In this document: in pieces, positions 24,964-33,095 of the stretch | Layout: every line of letters starts with the position of its first letter | Numbering within the stretch: the first letter of the stretch is position 1 | Source: Candidatus Poseidonia sp. | GTDB taxonomy: Archaea > Thermoplasmatota > Poseidoniia > Poseidoniales > Poseidoniaceae | Assembly: GCA_030741355.1 (NCBI GenBank) | Contig: JASLVM010000013.1 | Span: 1-42,765, forward strand | DNA: 42,765 nucleotides | Direction: 5' to 3' | Notes under the pieces: model-generated | Database searches by the model: none | The model's input: the letters and a program-made list of their open reading frames with translations, nothing else | Told to the model about the DNA's origin: nothing | Position numbers and translations under genes: made by a program

Positions 24964-25404
24964 TTATTCCCATTCATCTCTGAAGCGTTGTTGGCGCTTC
25001 TTGGCGTCTTCGTCGGTATGCTTCTCATCCGGTTGGTGTTCTTCAGGGTCGATGTTCAAGGCGGATTGGTCTTCCTCGTCTAAGAATTCTCGGCTGAATC
25101 GGTTGCGGAAGAAGCGACGGATATCTCCTTTGTTCATGCCTTGAAAACGCATGTGGACGTGTCCCTCACGTTCACTGTTTTCTCGGCGTTGACGAGTTCG
25201 TTGACGCCAAAATGTTCTGAATACATGGAAGCATTGTTTTTGGTCCTCAGCGAGTTGAAAATACTCGGGCCAATCCATGCTCTCAACGAGGTTGACAAAG
25301 CGATTCAGGGCGAGGACAAACTCCTCCATATCACCGATCATCTCCTTCTCCTTCTGTTCTTCATCTTGAGTTGCATTTTCGTCTTTGGTGTTGTCATCAG
25401 TCAT
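24964..25404 (-). CDS. Charged hypothetical protein
   Basis: A 146-residue, strongly charged protein without membrane segments. The N-terminus is Asp/Glu/Lys-rich, residues about 25-75 form a helical core (EEFVLALNRFVNLVESMDW...CFHVFRTFWRQR), and the C-terminus is again acidic and Lys/Arg-rich. I do not recognise a family. It diverges from the riboflavin kinase gene; its TATA element (minus-strand TCATAAGG at 25426-25433) is the mirror image of that gene's and sits about 25 bases from the ATG. Confidence 0.6.
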   Translation of the reverse strand: MTDDNTKDENATQDEEQKEKEMIGDMEEFVLALNRFVNLVESMDWPEYFQLAEDQKQCFHVFRTFWRQRTRQRRENSEREGHVHMRFQGMNKGDIRRFFRNRFSREFLDEEDQSALNIDPEEHQPDEKHTDEDAKKRQQRFRDEWE

Positions 25405-25425
25405 GAAAGAGAACCACCCGTGAGT

Positions 25426-25468
25426 CCTTATGAAGGGTTCATCAAGTCATGAACGCATGCTCATAAGG
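25426..25468. promoter_or_regulatory. Palindromic divergent promoter with nested inverted repeats
   Basis: CCTTATGA (25426-25433) and TCATAAGG (25461-25468) are a perfect 8-bp inverted repeat. Inside it GTTCAT (25437-25442) and ATGAAC (25449-25454) form a second perfect one. Read outward, each outer arm presents TCATAAGG centred about 25 bases before the ATG on its side (25404 minus, 25489 plus), so both probably serve as TATA boxes for leaderless mRNAs. The inner palindrome is a possible operator. Confidence 0.55.
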
Positions 25469-25488
25469 GAAGTGCCCGAGGCGTTGTT

Positions 25489-25953
25489 ATGGAACTCTCG
25501 GGAACGGTGAGCAGCGGTCTTGGACGCGCCCATGTCTTCATGGCCCAACCGCATTATCAGGACCAATTCAGAACGGTCTTGGGAAACACGGCTTGGCCGG
25601 GTACGTTGAACATCGAGATTGACGATGCGATGTTCAGCCATTACATCGCCTTGCGCCAAAAGGCAGGCATCGATACGCTCGACGCACCCGAGGATGCTCG
25701 GGAGCATGCAAAGGGCCTTGATGTGGACGCCTATGAACGGATTCGGATTCGAGGTTTTCTCAGAGACGGTGTTTCATTTGGAGGGGCCTCTGCCTTCAAG
25801 GGAGCCATCCACCACGGCGAACAAACCGTAGAATGCGCCGTGTTGATTCCAGATTTGACTCGCCACGTTGATGTGGTTGAGGTCATCTCCACCGCCTTCC
25901 TTCGTGAGCATCTAAAGCTCAGTGATGGCGACCGAATCACGATTTCATTGTGA
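25489..25953 (+). CDS. ribK: CTP-dependent riboflavin kinase (DUF120)
   Basis: A 154-residue archaeal-type riboflavin kinase that makes FMN from riboflavin, using CTP in characterised homologues. Family features are the Gly-rich start GTVSSGLGRAHVFM, YQDQFRTVLG, the hallmark WPGTLNIEID, a C-terminal ECAVLIPDLTRH and VISTAFLREHLKLSDGDRI. It lacks the N-terminal helix-turn-helix found in the regulator-fused form (RbkR), so it is an enzyme only. The ATG at 25489 is placed for a leaderless transcript from the palindromic promoter. Its stop overlaps the convergent truA stop by nine bases. Confidence 0.92.
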   Translation: MELSGTVSSGLGRAHVFMAQPHYQDQFRTVLGNTAWPGTLNIEIDDAMFSHYIALRQKAGIDTLDAPEDAREHAKGLDVDAYERIRIRGFLRDGVSFGGASAFKGAIHHGEQTVECAVLIPDLTRHVDVVEVISTAFLREHLKLSDGDRITISL

Positions 25954-26841
25954 GCGGTGGTAAACGACCGGAAGGGTGCCGATTTCGGCCCATTCATTGT
26001 AGAGCATGCTCTTCAACTCATGCTGGGCGGCTTGACGCCAACGGCCGATTCGTGTTCGTTCCGCTGTTCTCCCGGTTGGGGGGGCGGAAAAAGCGGTGGC
26101 GTGGCTCTCCTCGGGCAACGGAGCCCGCTGCCAAGCGACTCCCCACAAGACCAGCCACTCCGGAGGAGCCACGCCAAAATCTACGGGGACCATCGGGTGT
26201 TCAATCGCCTGCTGGATGTCGTTTTCCTCCAGTTCGCCAACGGCAAGTCGGAAGAGGGCATTGGCCATGCGTCGCACTTGATTCCAGAGGAAGGCTTCCC
26301 CGGTGACCTCAAAGCCAATCAGTCGGTCTCCGTCCATCCAAGGTTTGGTCTCAAGAACGGTTCGCATGGGGTTTTTTCCCTCTTCGAGACGGGCAAAGTT
26401 TCTCGCGTCGTAGGTGCCGACGAAGAGGTCGAGCCAACGGCTGAAGTCCTCTTTTTGCGGCTCAATCCAGAATTCCATCGCCTCCAACCTGTATCGGTAC
26501 GTGCGATGCAGGGCCATTCGGGGGTTAAACGTGGATTCAACCTCCTCAACGGTGAGAAAGGCAATGTTTCGGTCCAAGCGGTCGTCCACGGCACGTATCA
26601 TTTTCCGCGGCGAGAGGGCCTCCCACAACGTCCGGTCCAAATCAACGATACCGCCGTTGATTCTTACATGCACGCCGGCATCGGTTCGACTGGAGAGCAC
26701 GAGGAGTTGCTCTTCTTTGGGTCCAGTGAGCCACTTGAGGGACCGAAAGACCCTGATCAGTTCACCCTGAACGGTTCGAACATCAGGTTGAATTTGGCTT
26801 CCGTGGAAGGCATCGCCCAAGTAGCCGATTCGAAAAAACAA
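25945..26841 (-). CDS. truA: tRNA pseudouridine synthase A
   Basis: A 298-residue TruA that converts uridines 38-40 of the tRNA anticodon stem-loop to pseudouridine. The catalytic Asp54 lies in SSRTDAGVHV. Other features are FRIGYLGDAFHGSQIQPD at the start, HRTYRYRL, GTYDARNFAR and EAFLWNQVRRMANALF. The start is a TTG at 26841 with GAGAAGG upstream; no nearby ATG keeps the N-terminal RIGYLGDAFHG motif. About 60 residues follow the catalytic domain as an unconserved tail. It lies 30 bases after the TPR-like gene and probably shares its transcript. Confidence 0.93.
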   Translation of the reverse strand: MFFRIGYLGDAFHGSQIQPDVRTVQGELIRVFRSLKWLTGPKEEQLLVLSSRTDAGVHVRINGGIVDLDRTLWEALSPRKMIRAVDDRLDRNIAFLTVEEVESTFNPRMALHRTYRYRLEAMEFWIEPQKEDFSRWLDLFVGTYDARNFARLEEGKNPMRTVLETKPWMDGDRLIGFEVTGEAFLWNQVRRMANALFRLAVGELEENDIQQAIEHPMVPVDFGVAPPEWLVLWGVAWQRAPLPEESHATAFSAPPTGRTAERTRIGRWRQAAQHELKSMLYNEWAEIGTLPVVYHRSQ

Positions 26842-26871
26842 CCGAACCTTCTCGGTCAGGATACCCTCTCC

Positions 26872-27390
26872 TCATTCATCAGAAGTGAGGGTGGCGACGG
26901 CGTCTTCGGTTGAAAAACCGAGGGCACCAACGGCCCATTCCAAGGCCTGCTTCAACCACGGTTGAATCATCGGGGCCTTTCGACTTGGGTCCATCACTTC
27001 AATGGCGTCCACGAGGTTTCGACTGGCGGTAAAGAGCACTTCGTCAACGGGGATATCTTCGAGTTCCAGGCGTCGTGCGTAGCGCTGAAATTCCTTGACG
27101 GCGACCGGAATACGTCGGCACTCAAGAGCAAAAGAGGCGAAATCAGCGATGTATTCCATGTTGTCTTCATCGAGTTCCATGGCTTTCTTGTAAGCGTTCA
27201 TGATCTTACGGCCGGGAATGACATCGTCTTGCGCATCCATGTTCTTCATGTTTGCAAATTCAGCCCACATGTGGTGAAGTTGAGCGACGTCAGCGTTCGC
27301 CCCAATCTTCTCATTCAGGTCTTCAAGCGCCCCATCGATGTTGCCTTCTCGGAACAAAGCGATGGGCTTCTCCAACAATTCTTCAACCAT
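26872..27390 (-). CDS. TPR-like helical repeat protein
   Basis: A 172-residue all-helical protein. Segments such as PIALFREGNIDGALEDLNEKI, HHMWAEFANMKN and IMNAYKKAMELDEDNMEYIADFASFALE have the alternating-helix and small-residue pattern of tetratricopeptide repeats, with perhaps three units in residues 5-110. TPR proteins bind other proteins; no partner is evident. It precedes truA on the same strand and follows the PH-domain membrane-protein gene after 64 bases. Confidence 0.65.
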   Translation of the reverse strand: MVEELLEKPIALFREGNIDGALEDLNEKIGANADVAQLHHMWAEFANMKNMDAQDDVIPGRKIMNAYKKAMELDEDNMEYIADFASFALECRRIPVAVKEFQRYARRLELEDIPVDEVLFTASRNLVDAIEVMDPSRKAPMIQPWLKQALEWAVGALGFSTEDAVATLTSDE

Positions 27391-27454
27391 GTTCTCTTCT
27401 CCAACCCTTCGTAGCCGATTCGGCTTTTCAAGGCTCGCTCAAGCACCGTTGCTT

Positions 27455-28516
27455 TCACGATTCACTCTCGGCTTCGTTGCTGAGTGCGCTCTTGATGTCT
27501 TCGAGCATGTTGGATTGCGAATGCTTGCGGTGCATTTCGTTGAGCATCATCTTGATGTCTTCCCACTTTCTGATTTTGTAGAAACAGTGTCGGGGGTCAT
27601 GGTCAACTCGACGGGTGGTTCGTTGGTAGGTCAAGAAGGCAAACAAGGAACGGAAGATGCCCTTGCGCACTTTATCGGCCGTGGAATCATCCCCGCTGGT
27701 GGCCGTCCCTGGTAGCCCACCTGCGCCGGCGCTCACACCGACGGTTTCCTCCATCAAGCCCACGCCGGAGTCGGTCATGATGGTCACGGTGGCGTAGCCG
27801 AGCATGGTGCCCATGGGCGTTCGCTCAACCATCACTTCCGAGATGCGGTCAAACAGGATGCGTCGATGGGACCTGGAGAGCAGGAAGGCGTGATGGTAAA
27901 TGATGGCGTTCGTGGTCACCACATAGGAAAAACTGCGTTGATACTTGTAGGTCAGGGCCCAAAAGAGCAGGGTGAAGGTGGCTCCGGCAATCAGATAGTT
28001 GTAGGAGTTGATTGGGATGAAATCAAACGCCCCTTCCTCGGCTCCAAACAAACCAGCGATGGCGCTGATGAGGTTGTCAGCTGTGATGATGAGCGGCAAG
28101 AACGTCGCTCCAAGCATTGCGGTCGTGACCCAGCGCCCCGAGGTTGAGATGTTCAGCATGCGGTTCGCCCAGGTGAGGAACCCCATGGTCAACACAAAGC
28201 CGATGGGAAGGCTCTCCCAACTCGTAATCTCGATGAGTTTCGCCGTAAATTTCAGTAGGAATGATGCATCATCGGCCGGATTTAAGCCGTTCGCAAACAA
28301 CATATGGACGCCAAAAACAAGGCCTCCGAGGACGTACATCCCGAGGAACGCCAGCGTGCTCGGTCGAGCCACGCCGTTCTCGAGAATTTCTTCACCGGCG
28401 ATCAACCTGTACTTGTCCCTTGATGCATCATCAGAGGGAGTCTCTTCCTTGGTCTCCTCGGTTGGTTGTTCGATCGGCTCTTCGGCCGCTTCTTCCGCCA
28501 CTTGTTCCTCGCTCAT
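27455..28516 (-). CDS. Membrane protein with bacterial PH-like domain
   Basis: A 353-residue protein. The first 35 residues are Glu/Thr-rich and disordered. Several membrane helices follow (LAFLGMYVLGGLVFGVHML, SLPIGFVLTMGFLTW, MLGATFLPLIITA, YLIAGATFTLLFWAL). The next part, YVVTTNAIIYHHAFLLSRSHRRILFDRISEV...GYATVTIMT, matches the YdbS/bPH_2 pattern of a bacterial pleckstrin-homology-like domain, normally at the membrane surface. The tail (FYKIRKWEDIKMMLNEMHRKHSQ) is helical. An AGTTATTTGA TATA-like site (28551-28560) and TGAGGA before the ATG support the start. Confidence 0.75.
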   Translation of the reverse strand: MSEEQVAEEAAEEPIEQPTEETKEETPSDDASRDKYRLIAGEEILENGVARPSTLAFLGMYVLGGLVFGVHMLFANGLNPADDASFLLKFTAKLIEITSWESLPIGFVLTMGFLTWANRMLNISTSGRWVTTAMLGATFLPLIITADNLISAIAGLFGAEEGAFDFIPINSYNYLIAGATFTLLFWALTYKYQRSFSYVVTTNAIIYHHAFLLSRSHRRILFDRISEVMVERTPMGTMLGYATVTIMTDSGVGLMEETVGVSAGAGGLPGTATSGDDSTADKVRKGIFRSLFAFLTYQRTTRRVDHDPRHCFYKIRKWEDIKMMLNEMHRKHSQSNMLEDIKSALSNEAESES

Positions 28517-28582
28517 GCTCGGTCCTCAGTTGGTGATGTTACCAAGTGAATCAAATAACTTCCCCCGTAAGGTCCGTCATAT

Positions 28583-29788
28583 TCAGTGTAAAACGCCCCA
28601 TGCGTGTTCGGCGTTTCCTCGTGCCCAACCATAATCTCGGCGGGTTCTGCGACCAAATTCGTCAACGATTTCCAACCTCGTGACGTCCAGCGGGTATTCG
28701 TTGTAGGTCAGGTGGGACCACAAGCCTCCTCGCGTGGGTTGGTCGAAGTGCCAATGGGCGCGCTCCACGGCCTCTACGGTCAGTTTGATGCTGGTTCGTC
28801 CGTTCCACATGTGGACGTTGAACATCGGCAGAGGAGCGCCCGGTTGTTGACCGTGTTCACCTTCCACGCGTTTTGAAATCACCTTTTCCACCTGAACACG
28901 AGCAAAGCGCTCAGTACGCTGATGCTTGGCATCGTGGAACAGTCCACCTTGAGACAAGGCGATGTGTTGAATGTCCCGTTTCTTCCAAGGGCGGGGATTT
29001 CGTGCGGTGATCGTTGGCGAAAGATGGGGGAGAAACCAATCCATGTATGAGCCGTCTTCAAAGTGAAGAACACCCCAATACCAAGGAGGTGAAGGGGCCT
29101 GGACGCAGACTTTTTGGAAATATGCGGTTCCTGTGACGCTTTCACCGTCGATTAGACCTTGGACCTTTGTGCCGTGAACTCGAAGGATGTCGTACCCCAT
29201 GGAAGCCGCGTAGGTGGCGGTGGACGGGCGAGCCACCGACATGGCGGGGTTCCACGGTGTGAGCGACAACTCCATGGAGGCAGGTGCTCCGTTTTCTACC
29301 GCTTGCTTATCACCCCTGAGGTTCAACCAGAACGCATGCTTGTCGCTGTGAAGTCCCATGGAAAGGTCGTCGGGGAGAAGCGGTACGACCGCTCCACCGC
29401 CCGTTCCCGTTCCTGAGGCCGGCCACGACGGATGGTCATCGGTCATGGCCACCATGTTGCAGGTTCGCTTGATGTACGGTTCGTGCATGCGCTCTCCATC
29501 AAACCACCAAGCACAGACCATCCCATCAAGGACCATGCCGCCGTGTTCGTCGACACCAGGTCGGCCTTTGGGTTTCCAAGGCGTGTTGTTCACCTCTACT
29601 CGGTCGTTGTCTTTGGTCGACCACAGAACCATGAGCTGCTTCCCCCACCGTTGGCCTTCCGGATCGTCGATCATGACCAACCACCACCACCAATCCCACG
29701 TCATGTGCCACAAAGGTTCACGAATGCCGAGTTTCCACATGGTGGAAAAGTCGCCTTGGAAGGTGTTCAAAGCGATGGTTTCGTCCAC
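28583..29788 (-). CDS. CrtC/AttH-like lipocalin-type protein (tentative)
   Basis: A 401-residue Trp-rich soluble protein with no signal peptide. WHMTWDWWWWLVMIDDPEG near the start and VTGTAYFQKVCVQ...PWYWGVLHFEDGSYMDWF in the middle resemble the two-part pattern of the CrtC/AttH family (eWWYf...G; G.aY.d..wg...W.W..l.l.dG). That family includes carotenoid 1,2-hydratase and lipoprotein-associated lipocalin-like proteins. I rate the match as suggestive. It is the last gene of the tgtA-ABC run, nine bases after the second permease, so a role near the exported substrate is possible. Confidence 0.5.
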   Translation of the reverse strand: MDETIALNTFQGDFSTMWKLGIREPLWHMTWDWWWWLVMIDDPEGQRWGKQLMVLWSTKDNDRVEVNNTPWKPKGRPGVDEHGGMVLDGMVCAWWFDGERMHEPYIKRTCNMVAMTDDHPSWPASGTGTGGGAVVPLLPDDLSMGLHSDKHAFWLNLRGDKQAVENGAPASMELSLTPWNPAMSVARPSTATYAASMGYDILRVHGTKVQGLIDGESVTGTAYFQKVCVQAPSPPWYWGVLHFEDGSYMDWFLPHLSPTITARNPRPWKKRDIQHIALSQGGLFHDAKHQRTERFARVQVEKVISKRVEGEHGQQPGAPLPMFNVHMWNGRTSIKLTVEAVERAHWHFDQPTRGGLWSHLTYNEYPLDVTRLEIVDEFGRRTRRDYGWARGNAEHAWGVLH

Positions 29789-29797
29789 AAGTTCACC

Positions 29798-31099
29798 TCA
29801 TTCGATTTCCTTGGATTTGAACAATGCACTCCCGAGCAGCCAACAGGCAGCCGTTTGGAACACCAAGACGAGAACCGAGACGATGATGGTCCCAAGCGCT
29901 CCCAATCCGAGTCCGGGCGTTGACCAAAAGAAGTTCAGGCCTTCTGAGCCTTCGAGCGGTCCATTTCCGCCTCCCCAAAGACCCATTTGAATCAACAAAG
30001 GTGTGTCTGACCACGCCAGGGCAGCACCAGCGTCCACGATGTTCATCGCCCATCCGATGACGGAGAATCGCAGGATGGATGCCTCGGGTGCCCCGAGGGT
30101 GGTCAAAACCATGCCCAATTCCCACGCGGCAAACGGGAGAGCCAGGACCATGCCGTGCTTCCACATCACCCCAAGGGTGCAGAACAACATTCCGTACACC
30201 ATCACGGCGAGAAGAGAGGCCAGCCAAACCGCCATCCAAACGCCAAGGTCGCTGAATCTGAAGAAACCTTCACTTGGACCGGTGAGTCCGGTGATGACGG
30301 CCAGCAAAGCGATGAGGACGGTGAGATACACCCAGGCAAGGGCGTAGAATCCGAGCAAGCGATAGAGGAAGACTTCACTTCTTGCAATCGGTTTGGCGAG
30401 CATGAAATGCATGGTGCCCGAGGTCATCTCGTTTCGAATCAGCCCGGTGGCCATGAACAACGGGACAAAAATCCCGATGAGGAACACCACGCCAAGTTTG
30501 CCGGTGGCCAAGACGAAACTTCTGTGAATCGCTTCGAGTGCATAGGCTTCGTCGTCAGGGTCCTCGTCGACGTTACCATCGGAGCGAATGACGAGAGCGT
30601 TGGGGTTCCAACGCTCGGAGGTGATTTCGATGTCGCAGGGGATGCCGTTGTTGTTCGCATCCTTTTGTGATGCGGTTCTGGATTCAACATCACAGTCGCC
30701 GTTGTCGTCTTTGCCAACGCTTCCCTCAGCCAGCGAATCCCAGTCGAAGTCGTCTTCGTTGATCCATACGCTTGGGTCGTCGGGGAGAATGGACGGGTCG
30801 AGTATTCCCGGGTGAGAATTTGTATCCAAGGCATCGGTTCCGTAGAGGGCTTCCTGGCCGTTGGGGTAACCGTCCCCATCCCAATCGTAGGAATCGCCAT
30901 CGTTATCGATGGCTTCGTAATCCCTGGTCATGGCGTCAATGTAGAACATCGTCATGACGCCCATGGCTGCTATTCCTACGATGAAAACCACCCATGTTGA
31001 GAGCCGTTTCCGCTGTTGCCTGAGGGTGAATTCACCGATGGCGAGGGCCTTCCTGTCCATCCCGCTCCAAAGGCTCGGAATTTCTCGGTCTTGCTTCAT
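29798..31099 (-). CDS. ABC-2 type permease with calcium-binding-like extracytoplasmic loop
   Basis: A 433-residue permease. One helix (STWVVFIVGIAAMGVMTMF) near residue 45 is followed by a loop of about 140 residues that must lie outside. The loop has a thrombospondin-type-3-like Asp-rich motif (DNDGDSYDWDGDGYPNGQE, residues 65-83, then GTDALDTNS) and a second motif with paired cysteines (DDNGDCD ... DANNNGIPCD) that recalls excalibur calcium-binding domains. Five or more helices follow, with the ABC-2 signature region MTSGTMHFMLAKPIARSEVF. Its ATG overlaps the stop of the upstream ATPase gene (ATGA). Confidence 0.8.
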   Translation of the reverse strand: MKQDREIPSLWSGMDRKALAIGEFTLRQQRKRLSTWVVFIVGIAAMGVMTMFYIDAMTRDYEAIDNDGDSYDWDGDGYPNGQEALYGTDALDTNSHPGILDPSILPDDPSVWINEDDFDWDSLAEGSVGKDDNGDCDVESRTASQKDANNNGIPCDIEITSERWNPNALVIRSDGNVDEDPDDEAYALEAIHRSFVLATGKLGVVFLIGIFVPLFMATGLIRNEMTSGTMHFMLAKPIARSEVFLYRLLGFYALAWVYLTVLIALLAVITGLTGPSEGFFRFSDLGVWMAVWLASLLAVMVYGMLFCTLGVMWKHGMVLALPFAAWELGMVLTTLGAPEASILRFSVIGWAMNIVDAGAALAWSDTPLLIQMGLWGGGNGPLEGSEGLNFFWSTPGLGLGALGTIIVSVLVLVFQTAACWLLGSALFKSKEIE

Positions 31100-32085
31100 G
31101 AACTCCCTCCTGCGAGGTAGTTGAGCAGCGATTCAAGGTCGTCGTCTGGATTGTCGATCATGTCCACTCGATGGTTATTCTCGACGATAAGGCGAGGTAA
31201 ATCAGCATGAAGTTGGCCGAAATGGTAGGTTTGAATGAGCAATTCCCTGTCGTTGGGGAAACTGACACCAAACACGGCGGGGTGGCTCAACAGGTCTCGA
31301 GCGAGCGCTCGTGCGTCCTCGCCCACGATTCGAATGGTGTGCGGTATTTGGTCGAGCCGTTCTCTGATGGCGTGAAGATTCCCAAGGGCCACCAGTTTCC
31401 CCTGATGGAGAATGACAATTTGTTCGGTGATGCGTTCAATTTCATTCAGGATATGGCTGCTCACCAGCACCGTTCGACCGAGTTTACCGAGTTCACGTAT
31501 CACGTTCATGATGGTGGTTCGTGCCAGTGGGTCACACCCTTGGAGGGGTTCGTCGAGGATGATGAGGTCGGGGTCATTGACAAGTGCATGGGCGATTTTG
31601 GTTCGTTGTCGCATGCCTTTGGAAAAGCGTCCAATCTCCTTGTTGGCCACATCGCTCAAGCCCACGAAATCCAGCACTCGAATCGCTTCTTTTTCGGCTT
31701 CGCTCCGTGTCATCCCGTGCAAGCGGGCGAAGGTGCTCACAAACTCAAGCGCCGTCATCCAGTCGTGCATCTTCTCGTGTTCCGGAACAAAGCCGACACG
31801 AGCGTAAGGTGCGGGATTCTTCCATGGGTTCGTTCCGAATAGTTTGACCTCACCAGCACTGGGTCGTAGTTTTCCCATGAGGAGTTTGAAGAGCGTCGAT
31901 TTTCCTGCGCCGTTCATGCCCAGGATGCCCGTTACTCCCCCGCTTAAGGCGAGGGTGATGTTGCTGAGGGCGTGAATGCGTCCGTACGATTTTGAAACAC
32001 CATTGAACAGCACAACAGGCACGTTTTGGGTGGTCGGAGACGGTGCCTGTGAGGGCTGCCCTTGTTGGGTCATGTCGGGTATCAT
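31096..32085 (-). CDS. ABC transporter ATP-binding protein
   Basis: The product is 329 residues from the ATG at 32085, which overlaps the stop of the upstream permease (ATGA); the open frame continues to 32238 but would lie inside that permease. The ATPase has Walker A GMNGAGKS, a Q-loop-like FVPEHE, signature FSKGMRQR, Walker B LIILDEP and switch SSHIL. The C-terminal 100 residues (IRIVGEDARAL...) form the regulatory extension common in ABC-2 exporter ATPases. An N-terminal Gln/Pro/Thr tail of about 25 residues precedes the domain. It pairs with the permease that follows it. Confidence 0.9.
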   Translation of the reverse strand: MIPDMTQQGQPSQAPSPTTQNVPVVLFNGVSKSYGRIHALSNITLALSGGVTGILGMNGAGKSTLFKLLMGKLRPSAGEVKLFGTNPWKNPAPYARVGFVPEHEKMHDWMTALEFVSTFARLHGMTRSEAEKEAIRVLDFVGLSDVANKEIGRFSKGMRQRTKIAHALVNDPDLIILDEPLQGCDPLARTTIMNVIRELGKLGRTVLVSSHILNEIERITEQIVILHQGKLVALGNLHAIRERLDQIPHTIRIVGEDARALARDLLSHPAVFGVSFPNDRELLIQTYHFGQLHADLPRLIVENNHRVDMIDNPDDDLESLLNYLAGGSS

Positions 32086-33095
32086 TCCCGGGTCACCTCC
32101 ATCGAGGCCACGCGGGAAGCCAACACATAGAGGGCCACGGCGTTCATGGCCACCAGGGCCACCAGTGAGTAGGTCCACGAATACTGGTCGTAGGTGGTTT
32201 GGGTGCCAATCAGGGCTTGACCAACATGGGCCACACAATCGTAAGGTGAAATCAGGTAGAGGATTTCCCGTTCAAACAAATTCTTCACGATGCTGGCAAG
32301 GGTCTTCGTTCCAAACACGATGGCGAGCAATCCGATGCCGGGGAAGAAACGGCCGGTGGAGACGCTCGAGAGGCTGAGGCCGATGCTCGTGTAGGTGATG
32401 ATGAGCAACATTCCGGCGATCATACCGGCCAAGAACATGGGAAAGATGTCCACCATCCAGGCCCATCCTCGTCCAAAGGCCACGACTTCAGCGAGGAAAT
32501 AGAGAACGTAGGTGATGAGGATGACCAAGGCTTGAATCATAGCGACTGAGAGGAACTTCATGCCCACGTAGTCAAACCTTGAGATGGGTCGGGAAAAGTA
32601 GAGTGCAGAGGTTCCGTGCTGTCGGTCTTCCGAGATGACGCCGCCGACCAACAGTGCTGCGACCAGTGGATAATAGAGCACGTTTCGGGGGAAGAAACCA
32701 AGCACATGGCCGTACAAATTGTCCCGACTCACGCCAAAGAGGGAATGGAATTCCGAACTTCCTACCACGCCCGAGAGAAGGGTCATGCCGGCATCGGAAA
32801 GCGAGGCAAGGAAGGCGATGAGAATGAAAATTCGTGTGGGCATGGTCCAAGGGCGGTGCCCTTTCTTGAAGATTCCAAGAAGGTGATGTCTGAGAATCGA
32901 CCAGTTCCTCATCCATCGTGGGTTCAATTGTCCCGTCCAAGGGGTGTACAATTGCTCAAAGATCTCTCCGCTCTGAGGGGTGGAGGCGTTTTGAACTTCC
33001 TCGGGATGTTCATCTCCGGTGTTGGCGCCCCAGGCCACATCCATGCGTCCCTGGCCAGTGACGGGGGCTTCAGGTGCAGCCTCATTTTCGCTCAA
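32082..33095 (-). CDS. ABC-2 type permease
   Basis: A 337-residue permease. An N-terminal soluble stretch of about 80 residues is followed by about six helices (for example FILIAFLASLSDAG, YPLVAALLVGGVISED, MIQALVILITYVLYFLAEVV, MFLAGMIAGMLLIITY). The ISEDRQHGTSALYFSRPISRFDYV segment is the typical coupling region of ABC-2 exporters. The ATG overlaps the stop of the upstream ATPase, and its stop overlaps the next ATPase's ATG, so the four ABC genes are translationally chained. Confidence 0.88.
   Translation of the reverse strand: MSENEAAPEAPVTGQGRMDVAWGANTGDEHPEEVQNASTPQSGEIFEQLYTPWTGQLNPRWMRNWSILRHHLLGIFKKGHRPWTMPTRIFILIAFLASLSDAGMTLLSGVVGSSEFHSLFGVSRDNLYGHVLGFFPRNVLYYPLVAALLVGGVISEDRQHGTSALYFSRPISRFDYVGMKFLSVAMIQALVILITYVLYFLAEVVAFGRGWAWMVDIFPMFLAGMIAGMLLIITYTSIGLSLSSVSTGRFFPGIGLLAIVFGTKTLASIVKNLFEREILYLISPYDCVAHVGQALIGTQTTYDQYSWTYSLVALVAMNAVALYVLASRVASMEVTRE

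Noticed and set aside
25957-26913. 318-codon plus-strand open frame
   Set aside because: It is antisense to truA, which has an intact SSRTDAGVHV motif and full family length.
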